The notes: generated by a model not told the origin, from the letters alone. DNA of 35,859 nucleotides from CAYSHJ01 sp964589725 (GCA_964589725.1 CAZPUJ010000459.1:1-35859); one strand, 5' to 3'; positions 16,919-25,454 are shown, numbered from the stretch's first letter. Translations and numbers: made by a program.

Positions 16919-18010
16919 TGCGATTGAGGCATTTGTCTCGCGAGGAAAATGGTTCGGTGGAACATCGCCACGGAGGCCGAACTCGCGAGCCGCTTGTTCG
17001 ATGCGAATGATGTGATCGCCGAGCTGTTCGATCCGTTTCGTGACTTGCTCCGTGGTTTGGTCCAACCCGCCGGAGACCAGTGTCACGACGCCAAAGAACA
17101 GCAGCATCTGGCCGGCGGTCGTGAGGAGCCAACCGGTGGGAGCGTAATTCGCCGGTCCGCCGAAGAAGCTCCAAATGACCAAACAACTTCCGGCGGTCAA
17201 GCCAATCACGCCGACATAGGCCAGCATTTGTCCGACCGTCGCCGTCCAATTGTTGGAGGTCGTCAGGTTGGCACGCCAGCCCGCGGAATCCCAGTTCGGA
17301 AACCACCGTCGCGAAGTTTGGTTGTCGAACGAACTCTCGGCCGGAATGGTTGCCTTGGTCCCGAATGGACCCGCCGCGTCGCGAAGAGGTGTCGCGGGAT
17401 TTGCCGAGCCAGCCTGTGGATCAGTGGCATGAGACGCGTCAACTCGCCAAACAGGGTGAGCGTGGACCGGCGCGATCGGCGATGAACCCAAGAGACTGGA
17501 CGACGACGTCGCAGTCGTCTGTTCGTTGGCAACGTCCCCTTTCAGCGGATTGGGGATGGCTGCGACGACAGGGACCGACGGCGTGCGCATCACAACCGAC
17601 GTTGCCGTGATCACCTCCGAGTGCGATGCGTTCGAAACCATCGGTCTGCCGACCATCATCGGCGAAGCAGGCAAGCTCCCACTCGTGACCGAGGCCAATG
17701 CGTTCGTGCTCGGCGGCAGCAACGATTCCTCAGTAGGCGCAGTCGCTGTCGCGATCGACGATACGCTTGGCAGGCTGCCGATCTCAATCGAGCGCGAGGG
17801 TGGTCCGAACGGGTCCAATGGCTGGCCGCTCGACCAACGTTGCAGCAATTCGCGAGCGTCCTTTGTTTTGTCCGAGACCGACTTTTCCATCGGCCTAGCC
17901 GGTGGCAGATCAACCGTGCTCAGCAACGTCGCACAAATGGTGCAAAACACACGCTGGTTGTCCGACGAGACCTCGGCCGCGACGTCAGCTTGGCATTTTG
18001 AGCACCACAT
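16886..18010 (-). CDS. Zinc-ribbon membrane protein of unknown function
   Basis: The 374-residue protein starts with a small zinc ribbon, WCSKCQ...FCTIC (Cys 3, 6, 23, 26). A long Ser/Ala/Thr/Pro-rich, probably disordered region with RELLQRWSSGQPLDPFGPPSRSI near 55-75 runs to about 245. Two adjacent transmembrane helices follow (about 265-282 and 293-315), then a short coiled-coil-like segment, TTEQVTKRIEQLGDHIIRIE. This suggests a membrane-anchored oligomer with a large cytoplasmic N-terminal part. It lies 62 nt after the methyltransferase gene on the same strand and may be co-transcribed with it. The 3' end overlaps the DUF420-like gene by 33 nt. No function can be given. Confidence 0.75.
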   Translation of the reverse strand: MWCSKCQADVAAEVSSDNQRVFCTICATLLSTVDLPPARPMEKSVSDKTKDARELLQRWSSGQPLDPFGPPSRSIEIGSLPSVSSIATATAPTEESLLPPSTNALASVTSGSLPASPMMVGRPMVSNASHSEVITATSVVMRTPSVPVVAAIPNPLKGDVANEQTTATSSSSLLGSSPIAPVHAHPVWRVDASHATDPQAGSANPATPLRDAAGPFGTKATIPAESSFDNQTSRRWFPNWDSAGWRANLTTSNNWTATVGQMLAYVGVIGLTAGSCLVIWSFFGGPANYAPTGWLLTTAGQMLLFFGVVTLVSGGLDQTTEQVTKRIEQLGDHIIRIEQAAREFGLRGDVPPNHFPRETNASIASSHERAVVEE

Positions 18011-18027
18011 CCTTGCGTTCCGGAATT

Positions 18028-18050
18028 AGGGGTCGGGAGTCAGGGGTCAG
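18028..18050. repeat. Short GGGGTC/GGGAGTC tandem-like tract
   Basis: GGGGTC, GGGAGTCA and GGGGTCAG follow one another in the 62-nt gap between the zinc-ribbon and methyltransferase genes. It resembles a short dispersed repeat; no function is apparent. Confidence 0.35.
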
Positions 18051-18072
18051 TGGATCGTTGACAGGTTGATGC

Positions 18073-19032
18073 TCATGCAGCTCGACGTTGAGCCAATTGT
18101 ATTGTGTTGGATTGAGCCGCGGACGCGGGACTCGCGATGCGGCGGACGACGAATTCGATACGGTGGCCCAGCCCCAAGCGCGCGGCCAGATAGGCACAGG
18201 GCTTTTCAAACGCAGTTCGATGCCGAGGTTTACGTCCGTCGTCAAAGCCATCGACACTGCCGAACGTGAATCCGCGCGTCCGCTGCGACACCACTTCCAA
18301 TCCCGCGCCCGCGAAGTAGTAGGCCATGCTGATTCGAGTGGGAACGAAATAATGTTGCCTGTTGAAGTAGTACCAATCACGAGGATTCCACCAGACGCTC
18401 AGACTCTGTGCACAGAGCGTGTGCAAATAGATCACGCCTCCCGGGCGCAAGGCCGCGGCCACGGCGTGCAGCACGGCGCGTGGAGCCAGCAGATGCTCGA
18501 AAACGTTGTCCATCAGGATCACGTCGTACGCAGCGCTTTCGAGTTGCACATTTTCCATCGGTCCGGAAATGACGCGAGCGCCTGACGACGACTCGGCAAA
18601 CCGACCGGCCAGCGGCGAAAGTTCGTTCCCGTCGGCCCGCCATCCAAGCTCATGGGCCGCGTACAGCAAGTGGCCCAACCCACTGCCGACCTCGAACAGC
18701 CGACCAGTCTGCCGATACGATTCAAACTGACGAACTTTCGCCAAGTGCCGGGCGTGTTCGCGGCGCGTTTCTTCGTCCGACGGGCGTTGATCAATGCGTT
18801 GCTGCCAATAGGCGTCGTACAGCGTGGTCGGAGTTTCGATGTGCTCCGCGCGGGCCAACTGGCCGGTCTCCGAACAGATCCAATAATCGCCACGACTGGT
18901 GGAAAGACGTTGCTGGTGGGTGGCGGCGCCGAGTGCGTCACACACACGCAACGTGCCCGACGTGGGATCGCTCAGACGCCACGCATGGCGAAGCGTCAGT
19001 GGGAATCGAAGGCCAGTTGCCGGGCACGACAT
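18073..19032 (-). CDS. Class I SAM-dependent methyltransferase
   Basis: The protein has 319 residues from ATG at 19032, which has GAGGT 8 nt upstream; an in-frame ATG at 19104 would overlap the preceding gene by about 60 nt. Residues 1-85 form a cysteine-poor N-terminal part with DYWICSETGQL. The methyltransferase domain follows with motif I LFEVGSGLGHLLYAA, the acidic motif NELSP, and MDNVFEHLLAPRAVLHAVAAALRPGGVIYL, typical of the Methyltransf_23 group. These often modify sugars or lipids. The gene starts 10 nt after the family 9 glycosyltransferase stop, so a role in glycan or envelope modification is likely, but the substrate is unknown. Confidence 0.85.
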   Translation of the reverse strand: MSCPATGLRFPLTLRHAWRLSDPTSGTLRVCDALGAATHQQRLSTSRGDYWICSETGQLARAEHIETPTTLYDAYWQQRIDQRPSDEETRREHARHLAKVRQFESYRQTGRLFEVGSGLGHLLYAAHELGWRADGNELSPLAGRFAESSSGARVISGPMENVQLESAAYDVILMDNVFEHLLAPRAVLHAVAAALRPGGVIYLHTLCAQSLSVWWNPRDWYYFNRQHYFVPTRISMAYYFAGAGLEVVSQRTRGFTFGSVDGFDDGRKPRHRTAFEKPCAYLAARLGLGHRIEFVVRRIASPASAAQSNTIQLAQRRAA

Positions 19033-19042
19033 CGCGGAGACC

Positions 19043-20131
19043 TCAAGCGGCTTTGGAACCCAAGGATTGCTTCTCAAACAGTCGCGTGAGTGCTTGGCAG
19101 ACACGCTCCGTTGTGAGCTCGTCCATACAACACAAATGCCCTCGGCCGGCGTGAGGACACTGTTTTTTGTAGCTCGCGGCGCAGGAAACTTCTGTCGCTA
19201 CCAATTCGTGCTGAGTTCCCGGCGGGCCGGAGATAATCGGACTCGTACAGGTAAAGGCGCCCAAGACGGACGTCCCCAACCCGGCGGCAAGATGCATTGG
19301 CCCCGAGTCGTTCGTCAACACGATGTCGACCGCCGACAGCAGCGCCGACAATTGTTTGAGCGTCGTTTGCCCCGTCAGGTTCAGCACCGGCTTCCATGGC
19401 ACGAACCGTTCGAGCAGCGTCTGCAATTCGTTGGTGACCGAAACTTCGTTCTTACTGCCCAACAGGACGATGGAAAATCCAAACTGCCGCATCGCCTTGT
19501 TAGCCACGACAGCGAACTTCTCAACAGGCCAACGCTTCGTGATCCAGCGTGCTCCCGGATGAATCGCCAGGACCGGTCCCGTGAGCCTGCACAACTGCTT
19601 CGTCGCCCACGCTCGATCGGCCTCACTCACGGAAATGATCGTTCGCGGCGAGCGACCGGCGGCGCCGAGTTCCTCGGCGACTCGCCAGTAGCGCTGAAAC
19701 GCCGGCACCGAGCGGCCCGTGCCAGGAACCGTGATGTGACACGCCAGCCCCGACCCCTCGCGCGACGTTTCTAACCCGACGCGTAGCGGTGCTTGCGTGG
19801 CTGCCGCCATCACGCCCGACCGCATCAAGCCTTGCAAGTCAAACACCAGATCGAACTCGCGCTGCCGCAATTCACGCAGCAGACGCAGGTACTGCCGAGC
19901 CGTGCCGCGACGGTGAAAGATCAGCAACTCCTCGAGATGCGGATGCCCCTCCAGCAACTCCGCCAGTTCGCGATTGATGACCCACGAGATGCTCGCCGCC
20001 GGGAAACGTTCGCGCAGCACGGGCAACAGCGGTAACGACTGCACGACATCGCCCAAGGCGCTGGGCTTGATCACGCAAATCCGCCGCACCTCAAGTTCTT
20101 TCAATTGGCGATTCAAACTCGCACTCGCCAT
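19043..20131 (-). CDS. Glycosyltransferase family 9 (heptosyltransferase-like)
   Basis: Probable ADP-heptose:LPS heptosyltransferase acting at the inner face of the cytoplasmic membrane on core oligosaccharide. It has 362 residues in two Rossmann-like halves. The N-terminal half has ICVIKPSALGDVVQSLPLL and FDLVFDLQGLMRSG. The C-terminal half has AIHPGARWITKRWP, VLLGSKNE, and the donor-site LTNDSGPMHLAAGLGT. CTSPIISGPPG follows. The late Cys cluster, CAASYKKQCPHAGRGHLCC, is unusual for the family. Start ATG at 20131 has no strong ribosome site. It is first of a likely operon with the methyltransferase. KdsB elsewhere in the window supports an LPS-type envelope; the exact sugar transferred is uncertain. 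Confidence 0.88.
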   Translation of the reverse strand: MASASLNRQLKELEVRRICVIKPSALGDVVQSLPLLPVLRERFPAASISWVINRELAELLEGHPHLEELLIFHRRGTARQYLRLLRELRQREFDLVFDLQGLMRSGVMAAATQAPLRVGLETSREGSGLACHITVPGTGRSVPAFQRYWRVAEELGAAGRSPRTIISVSEADRAWATKQLCRLTGPVLAIHPGARWITKRWPVEKFAVVANKAMRQFGFSIVLLGSKNEVSVTNELQTLLERFVPWKPVLNLTGQTTLKQLSALLSAVDIVLTNDSGPMHLAAGLGTSVLGAFTCTSPIISGPPGTQHELVATEVSCAASYKKQCPHAGRGHLCCMDELTTERVCQALTRLFEKQSLGSKAA

Positions 20132-20176
20132 GATTCGGCCTTCCCTGGCTCAACGCGGGCTTCGCCCGCAACCTTG

Positions 20177-20285
20177 CTCCCTCTCCCCCGCATCGGGGGA
20201 GAGGGCTGGGGTGAGGGGGCTTATCGGCCGGTGGAGCGCTCGGCCCCCTCACCCTAACCCTCTCCCCTGCGGCGGGGGAGAGGGG
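20177..20285. repeat. CCCTCACCCT/CCCTCTCCCC inverted repeat pair
   Basis: Two facing units. One is a hairpin, CCCTCTCCCCCG...CGGGGGAGAGGG at 20179-20205, continuing to GTGAGGGGGC at 20220. The other is its near mirror, GCCCCCTCACCCTAACCC from 20243 to a GGGGGAGAGGGG end at 20285. The inner arms 20201-20220 and 20243-20262 pair with two mismatches. Related single units lie at 27756-27791 and 27871-27908. This is a dispersed repeat, and a strong roadblock-like structure upstream of the glycosyltransferase. Confidence 0.75.
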
Positions 20286-20544
20286 ACCAATTGCGCGCAC
20301 GGCGCGCATCAATTACAACCGAAGACTCTTTTGCCATCGATCCTTCGTTAGCTGCCACGCATCGGAAGCCTGACTTCCGCAGGAGCGGCATGCTACTTCC
20401 GGCCACAAATCCGGCCAAGAGGACTCTGCGAACGCTACGCCTAGCCAGGCTTTCCACGAGTGCCTATCGTGCCACTCGTCGCGTCGGACAGCGTCGCTGC
20501 CAAACAGCCAACGGCGCGGTTCGGTCATTTCCGGAGAGACCAGG
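20286..20544. other. Upstream region of the acyl-CoA synthetase gene; no gene seen
   Basis: This stretch has short open frames without recognisable similarity. A small CGGAAG/CTTCCG hairpin is near 20365. It presumably holds divergent promoters for the glycosyltransferase and acyl-CoA synthetase genes; no convincing -35/-10 pair could be assigned. Confidence 0.3.
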
Positions 20545-22215
20545 ATGAGCGATTGGCATCTGTGTGATTTGCACCGCCGAACGGCGGCGCGATTGGGGCC
20601 GAAGGTGGCGCTTCGGCACAAGCAGCACGGGCTGTATCACGATCTGACGTGGACCGACTACCGCCGCCAAGCCGATTGGGCCGCGGCGGGACTGGTTTCG
20701 CTCGGCGTTCAACCGGAAGATCGAATCGCCATCCTTAGTGAAAATCGGTACGAGTGGTTCATCGCCGATCACGCGATCCTCAGTGCCGGTGCCTGCAACG
20801 TGCCACTGCATGCGCCGCTTGCCTCCGCGCAGGTCGAGTACCAAGTCGGACACAGCGAAAGCCGCGGCATCATCGTCAGCGGTCAAACTCAGGCCGACAA
20901 AGTCTTCGCCGCGCTGGCGTCGTTGCCAACGCTCGATTTCATCGTCTCGTTCGAGCCCATCGCCATGCCGGCCGCTTGCCGCCTGAAACGGCTCACCTGG
21001 GAAGGACTCAAGCATCGCGGGAGGCGCTTAGGCGACGCGCTGTTCGAGGAAATCGCGCGGCGCGAGGCGACGCTCACAGGTAATGATTTGGCGACGATCA
21101 TTTACACCAGCGGCACGACCGGCAATCCGAAAGGCGTGATGCTTTCGCATCACAACCTGCTGTCGAACGCGGCCGGGACGTGCAAGATCTCGTTTCTGAA
21201 ACCAGACGACCTGTTGCTGAGCTGGCTGCCGTACAGTCACATTTATGCACGGACGGTCGATCATTACCTCACGACGTGGGCCGGCATCACGGTCGCGTTC
21301 GCCGAATCGATCGACATGCTGCTCGTCAACCTAGCGGAGATACAGCCGACGTGGCTGACCGCCGTCCCGCGATTCTACGAGAAGGTCTGGAACAGCGTCG
21401 AAGCGTTGCCGCCCGAAGAACGAACCGCTCGACTGCGACAGATCTTCGGCCCGAACATGAGGCAACTGACTTCCGGAGGAGCTCCGCTGCCGCGACACGT
21501 CTGCCAAGCGTTCTTCGCCGCCGGCATTCCGTTGCTCGAAGGTTATGGGCTGACGGAAAGTTCGCCGGTGATCTCGTTCAATCACCAAGAGGCGTACAAG
21601 ATCGGCTCGGTCGGCCGCGCGATCGAAGACGTGCACGTGCGCATCGCCGACGATGGCGAAATCTTGACCAAGGGCCCGCACGTCATGCGGGGCTACTGGA
21701 ATAATCCGGCCGCGACCGCCGAGACGATTCAAGACGGCTGGCTGCACACAGGCGATGTCGGCAAGATCGATGACGAAGGTTTTCTGACGATCACCGATCG
21801 AAAGAAGGACCTCTTTGTGACGTCAGCCGGCAAGAACATCGCTCCCAGCGAACTGGAACGGCTGTTGGCCAGTGATCCGTATATCGATCAAGCCGTCGTT
21901 TACGGAGACGGCCGGCACTTCATCAGCGCGTTGATCGTACCCAACGTTCCGCTGCTGAGGACTCACGCCGAGACACTCGGCTGCGACTTCGAAGAAGCAG
22001 ACGGCTTTATTCGCTCTTTGCGGTTGTTGGACTTCATGCAAGCGCGCATTGATGCCCTCATGCAAGTCGTCAGCCAGCCGGAGCGGGTCAAAAAGTGCCT
22101 GCTGTTGGATCGCCCGTTCCAGCTCGCGGACAACGAGCTGACGGCCACCATGAAAGTCCGCCGCCGACACATTCTGGCGAAGTACGAGTCGCAACTCGCC
22201 GCCCTGTACGAGTGA
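20545..22215 (+). CDS. AMP-dependent synthetase/ligase (long-chain acyl-CoA synthetase type)
   Basis: Adenylate-forming enzyme that probably activates fatty acids to acyl-CoA through an acyl-AMP intermediate. It has 556 residues. The ATP-binding P-loop IIYTSGTTGNPKGVMLSH is near 185-202, then LPYSHIYAR, EGYGLTESSPVIS (A5-type motif), GWLHTGDVGKIDDEGFLTITDRKKD (A7/A8 region), and the C-terminal hinge with SAGKNIAPSELE. The Lys near the end lies in ELTATMKVRRR. GGAG at 20533-20536 stands 8 nt before ATG. The family is clear; chain-length preference is not. It stands alone, with short gaps to the VanZ-like gene, which is convergent. Confidence 0.92.
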   Translation: MSDWHLCDLHRRTAARLGPKVALRHKQHGLYHDLTWTDYRRQADWAAAGLVSLGVQPEDRIAILSENRYEWFIADHAILSAGACNVPLHAPLASAQVEYQVGHSESRGIIVSGQTQADKVFAALASLPTLDFIVSFEPIAMPAACRLKRLTWEGLKHRGRRLGDALFEEIARREATLTGNDLATIIYTSGTTGNPKGVMLSHHNLLSNAAGTCKISFLKPDDLLLSWLPYSHIYARTVDHYLTTWAGITVAFAESIDMLLVNLAEIQPTWLTAVPRFYEKVWNSVEALPPEERTARLRQIFGPNMRQLTSGGAPLPRHVCQAFFAAGIPLLEGYGLTESSPVISFNHQEAYKIGSVGRAIEDVHVRIADDGEILTKGPHVMRGYWNNPAATAETIQDGWLHTGDVGKIDDEGFLTITDRKKDLFVTSAGKNIAPSELERLLASDPYIDQAVVYGDGRHFISALIVPNVPLLRTHAETLGCDFEEADGFIRSLRLLDFMQARIDALMQVVSQPERVKKCLLLDRPFQLADNELTATMKVRRRHILAKYESQLAALYE

Positions 22216-22260
22216 GATAGGCGATTGCGGATGGCAACGCTCTGCCGCGTCGGCCGCAGC

Positions 22261-22719
22261 TCAATCGACGCGCCGCATGGAGCGCGCAATCGCTCGTCGG
22301 ACGATGTGCCACGCGAGCAACCCGCCAGCGGCGCCGCAAATATCCGCGATCCAATCGGCCACGTCCGCATGTCGACGGATGCCCGGAATCATTTGAGTGA
22401 CCTCATCCAGTGCCCCCAGCAAAGCCGCCGCCACCCAAATGCCAAGCATGATTCGCCACGTAACTGCCTTGTTGATCGAGTACCGCGTGGCCGCGAGAAA
22501 CACCAACCCAGAGTACATGCCGAAGTGCAGCCACTTGTCGTTGGTTTCGGCCGGCAACAATCGTTCGGAACTCGGAATGTGCGTTCCAATCAACTGCGCG
22601 ATCAGGTAGATCCACAACACCGGCCCGCTCCAACGCCCCCAACTGACAAGCCGCCGCCGCAACAGAGACGTCGAGCTTGAAATTCCATCACCAGTCACAT
22701 TCGTATCCGGTTGCGGCAT
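22261..22719 (-). CDS. VanZ-like membrane protein
   Basis: The 152-residue protein has about four hydrophobic segments (roughly 26-43, 66-82, 88-107 and 125-145). The VanZ signature is seen as NDKWLHFGMYSGLVFLAAT, together with ALLGALDEVTQMIPGIRRHADVADWIADICGAAGG, whose Asp/Glu and Arg-rich loop is typical. Family members are small membrane proteins; one contributes to teicoplanin resistance, but most are uncharacterised. No resistance genes are nearby, so no resistance role is implied. Its start is adjacent to the small unknown gene on the other strand. Confidence 0.85.
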   Translation of the reverse strand: MPQPDTNVTGDGISSSTSLLRRRLVSWGRWSGPVLWIYLIAQLIGTHIPSSERLLPAETNDKWLHFGMYSGLVFLAATRYSINKAVTWRIMLGIWVAAALLGALDEVTQMIPGIRRHADVADWIADICGAAGGLLAWHIVRRAIARSMRRVD

Positions 22720-22912
22720 GATGTTCCCAATAAGCTCCCAGCGGGGTAGCGGGAATTCTTTTAGCAGGTCTTCACAACCCCTTCACTGTTCACTTACCGA
22801 AAATTACCATTTCGCCAGACTGTTCCTGTGCGACGGGCTTACCTATTATTTACCTGCCGCACTTGAAGAAAGTCGACACAATGGGAGACCAGGTGGTTTA
22901 GGAGAGGCCGAA

Positions 22913-23227
22913 GTGACGTTACGCAGTTTTAAGGTCGACGACCTCATCGTCTATCGCAAGACAAAAACCAGCGTGCATCCAGGCCAGAGGGCTCGGCTGG
23001 TCGCTCCCGCATCGAATGGCGACGGTTATTCGTATTGCGTGGACAAATTTTGGGTCGTCGTGTCCGTCTCACCTGAGGGCGTCTTGGTGGCGAAAACTCG
23101 CCGGGGAAAACTGCATCGACTGAATCCCCGCGACCCGAATTTGCGCCACGCCACGGTGCTGGAATCGCTTTTCGCTCGGTCCCGCTTCCCTTCACCAGCA
23201 GTTCCCTCCGAGGTCGCCGTGTCGTAG
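22913..23227 (+). CDS. Small protein of unknown function
   Basis: The product is not recognised. With GTG at 22913, preceded by AGGAG at 22900-22904, it has 104 residues. Upstream in-frame codons back to 22718 look non-coding (Ser/His/Arg-rich) and overlap the VanZ-like start. The protein is basic and soluble, and probably mostly beta: FKVDDLIVYRKTKTSVHPGQRARLV, YCVDKFWVVVSVSPEGVLVAKTRRGKLHRL and DPNLRHATVLESLF. The pattern resembles a small beta-barrel or SH3-like fold. The 193-nt region before it is its probable promoter. Confidence 0.65.
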   Translation: MTLRSFKVDDLIVYRKTKTSVHPGQRARLVAPASNGDGYSYCVDKFWVVVSVSPEGVLVAKTRRGKLHRLNPRDPNLRHATVLESLFARSRFPSPAVPSEVAVS

Positions 23228-23304
23228 CCACCGCCTAACGCAACGGACCAAGCGGCCGCAACTCATTGGGGCTGCGGCGATCACGAATGACTCCTGCTCG
23301 TTGC

Positions 23305-24549
23305 TCATGCCGGCCGCCGATGGAACTCTCCGTTTTTCATGACGGCGAGTAGTTTGTTGCGGTCGAGCAGCACTTTCGGATCGACGAGCGGGTCGCCTGC
23401 CACCAGCAGCAGATCGGCGAGAAATCCTTCTTGAATCTGTCCGAGTTCATTCGGCAGGTCCATCGCCGCTCCGCCGTGCTTGGTCATCGTGAGGAGTGCT
23501 TCCATCGGCGTGAACTCGCAGTAACGGATGAGATGTTCGAGGTCGCGCGCGTTCTGACCATGCGGCGTTACGAAGAAGCCGTAATCGCCGCCACCCAAGA
23601 TGCGAATACCGCGTTTCTTCAACTCCTTGAGTCCTTTCGCGGCACCGGCCAGTTCCTCGCGGAAGCCGAAGTCTTGGACTTGCTGCTCGGTGAACCACTT
23701 CTCCCCTTCGTAGGATGCCGTCGCCGTGAAGCCGATGTTCGGACTCACGAAGACCCAGTCCTTGTTCGCTTCCAGCAGGTCGATCGCTTCCTCGTCGGCG
23801 AAGTTGGCATGGTAGATCACCTTGACGCCGTGCTTCACCGCGAGCTTGACGGAACCCGCGCTGCGAGCATGAGCACTCATCCGCTTGCCGTGAGCGTGAA
23901 CGACCTCCGCTGCCGCGGCGACTTCCGCTTCGCTCATCACCGTGCTGTGTGACGGGGCGTGCGGAACGAAAGTGTCCCCGGAGATCACGAGCTTGATGAT
24001 GTCCACTCCTTCGCGAATCAATTCGCGGGTCACCCGACGAAAATTCTCCGGCCCATCGACCGTGATCGCCATCGAGGTCATGTGCGGCATGTACAGCGTG
24101 CGCATGTCGCCCAGCCCTCCGGTGACCGTCAGCCACGGACTTGCCGCCAGCAACCGCGGACCGGGGATCTCTCCCTTGTTGATCGCATTGCGAATAACCA
24201 CATCCGTCCGAGGCTTCGCCGCCGCTGCACTGATACAACTGGTGATGCCACAGTCGAGGTACAACTTCGCGTTCCGCACCGCAATTAGCGTCGTCTCCTC
24301 CGGTGGAATCATGCCAATCTGCACGAGATCGGCCGCATTGTCGATGCTCAGGTGCGTGTGCGATTCGATCAGCCCAGGCATCAGCGTCGCCCCGCCACCG
24401 TCGATCACATCAGCGTTGTCGCGTGACAAGCGGTTGCCATTACGAGCGATCGCCGTGATGCGAGTCCCCTCAACAAGCACTTCACCCGGATAAGGTTCGG
24501 CTCCCGTGCAGTCGAGAATCGTTACGCGCGTGAAAAGTATCTTGGCCAT
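23305..24549 (-). CDS. Amidohydrolase family protein
   Basis: Metal-dependent hydrolase with an N-terminal beta-sandwich and TIM-barrel core, 414 residues from ATG at 24549 (GAGGT upstream). An in-frame extension to 24702 runs through a palindromic repeat and is rejected. The metal site is visible as LMPGLIESHTHLS (HxH, about residue 67), with later ligands likely in ISAHARSAG and VIYHANFADEE and the Asp in GGGDYGF. It resembles imidazolonepropionase-like or prolidase-like amidohydrolases with many possible substrates. No signal peptide. A RAYT/REP element sits just upstream of its start, so its promoter may lie within or beyond that element. Confidence 0.9.
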   Translation of the reverse strand: MAKILFTRVTILDCTGAEPYPGEVLVEGTRITAIARNGNRLSRDNADVIDGGGATLMPGLIESHTHLSIDNAADLVQIGMIPPEETTLIAVRNAKLYLDCGITSCISAAAAKPRTDVVIRNAINKGEIPGPRLLAASPWLTVTGGLGDMRTLYMPHMTSMAITVDGPENFRRVTRELIREGVDIIKLVISGDTFVPHAPSHSTVMSEAEVAAAAEVVHAHGKRMSAHARSAGSVKLAVKHGVKVIYHANFADEEAIDLLEANKDWVFVSPNIGFTATASYEGEKWFTEQQVQDFGFREELAGAAKGLKELKKRGIRILGGGDYGFFVTPHGQNARDLEHLIRYCEFTPMEALLTMTKHGGAAMDLPNELGQIQEGFLADLLLVAGDPLVDPKVLLDRNKLLAVMKNGEFHRRPA

Positions 24550-24576
24550 CGCGTACCTCAGAGTTTCCTGAACGTT

Positions 24577-24664
24577 CCGCCCCGAAGGGGCCGCAACAAA
24601 CGAGCCCAGGGCAACGCCCTGGGTCAGTGATTGCCAAAATCGAAAGCCCTGAAAGGGCGAAACA
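24577..24664. repeat. REP unit flanking the RAYT, left copy
   Basis: About 88 bp made of three small palindromes: GCCCC-GAA-GGGGC (24579-24591), CCCAGGGC-AAC-GCCCTGGG (24605-24623) and GCCCT-GAA-AGGGC (24646-24658), with CGCAACAAA and CGAAACAA spacers. The same order and orientation recur at 25176-25263 on the other side of the transposase. It ends 28 nt from the transposase stop. Confidence 0.8.
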
Positions 24665-24692
24665 ATTTCGGTTGTGGCGGATGTCTCGCACT

Positions 24693-25145
24693 TCAATCCC
24701 AAACATATCTCTCATCAAATTCTACTCCATGCCGTTGGAACAACGCACGGAGTTCGTCCTGAAACGTCATCTTGCGGTGATGCTCTTTCTGGTTCTCGAT
24801 ATATCGAGTCACCTCCGCCACGTTGGATTGGCTCACGGAGAAACCTGCGTGGCCAGCCTGCCAAAAGAACTCGGCGATTCGTGGCCCATCCACCTTCATC
24901 CATTTCGAACTGCCTTTTTTGACCTCTTCGACAACCTTTTTCAGCGTGTGATTTTTCGATAGCGAGAACAGCGCATGGACGTGATCTTCGACTCCGCCAA
25001 TCACCAACGCCGGACTCTCCCATTCCTTGAAGATCCCTGCCTGATACGCGAACAGTCCGTCGCGGTGCTCCTTGGGAATCCAAGCCTGACGGTGCTTCGT
25101 GCTGTACACGAGATGAATCAGGTTCTTCACGAACGATTGAGACAT
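24693..25145 (-). CDS. REP-associated tyrosine transposase (RAYT, Y1_Tnp / IS200-like)
   Basis: Single-strand DNA transposase of 150 residues in the HUH superfamily. The metal-binding HUH motif is DHVHALF (His 55 and 57), and the catalytic Tyr is probably Y115 in VTRYIENQKEHH, as in IS200/IS605 TnpA. FVKNLIHLVYSTKHR at the start is the typical first strand. RAYTs act on REP palindromes, and here near-identical ~88-bp palindromic units lie within ~30 nt on both sides. The frame is intact, so it may be active. There is no TnpB partner. Length is normal. It lies upstream of the amidohydrolase gene on the same strand and probably arrived as a mobile unit. Confidence 0.92.
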   Translation of the reverse strand: MSQSFVKNLIHLVYSTKHRQAWIPKEHRDGLFAYQAGIFKEWESPALVIGGVEDHVHALFSLSKNHTLKKVVEEVKKGSSKWMKVDGPRIAEFFWQAGHAGFSVSQSNVAEVTRYIENQKEHHRKMTFQDELRALFQRHGVEFDERYVWD

Positions 25146-25175
25146 GCCGTTGGTTCCCGAATTGTCACATGCGAT

Positions 25176-25263
25176 TTGGCCCGAAGGGCCGCAACATGCC
25201 AGCCCAGAGCAACGCCCTGGGTCAGTGAAACAGAACGGCCGAAGCCCTGAAAGGGCTGCAACA
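25176..25263. repeat. REP unit flanking the RAYT, right copy
   Basis: Same order and orientation as the left unit: GGCCC-GAA-GGGCC (from 25178), CCCAGAGC-AAC-GCCCTGGG with one changed base, then GCCCT-GAA-AGGGC. CAACGCCCTGGGTCAGTGA is shared exactly with the left copy. It begins 30 nt upstream of the transposase start. Confidence 0.8.
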
Positions 25264-25345
25264 AATCAGCCTGGGGCAGAGCGAAGCGCCGCCCCAGGAA
25301 ATGGTTCGACATCAGGCATTCAGCCCTGAAAGGGCGAAACAAAAC
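25264..25345. repeat. Diverged partial REP unit
   Basis: This is a decayed repeat between two better copies. It has CCTGGGGC (25271-25278) facing GCCCCAGG (25291-25298), then a good GCCCT-GAA-AGGGC palindrome at 25323-25335 followed by GAAACAAAA. It continues directly from the right flanking copy. Confidence 0.6.
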
Positions 25346-25363
25346 GGTGGCAATTCGCCTCGG

Positions 25364-25454
25364 ATTGTTTCGCCCTTTCAGGGCTTGGCGTTTCACGGCA
25401 TCTCTCACCCAGGGCGTTGCCCTGGGCTGATTTGTTGCGGCCCCTTCGGGGCGA
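25364..25454. repeat. REP unit in inverted orientation
   Basis: This is the reverse complement of the flanking units: GCCCT-TTC-AGGGC (25372-25384), CCCAGGGC-GTT-GCCCTGGG (25408-25426), then CCCC-TTC-GGGGC near 25441-25452. Together with the direct copies at 25176-25345 it forms a head-to-head cluster, as in bacterial interspersed mosaic elements. The rest of the gap (25455-25528) shows nothing else. Confidence 0.75.

Noticed and set aside
22718..22912. N-terminal extension of the small unknown protein
   Set aside because: The composition is non-coding and it overlaps the VanZ-like start. AGGAG before GTG 22913 decides the start.
24550..24702. Longer amidohydrolase start
   Set aside because: The extension is a translation of the REP palindromes; the conserved start is at 24549 with its own ribosome site.
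24577..25454. CRISPR array
   Set aside because: The repeats are palindromic units in both orientations with irregular spacing, not direct repeats with uniform unique spacers.
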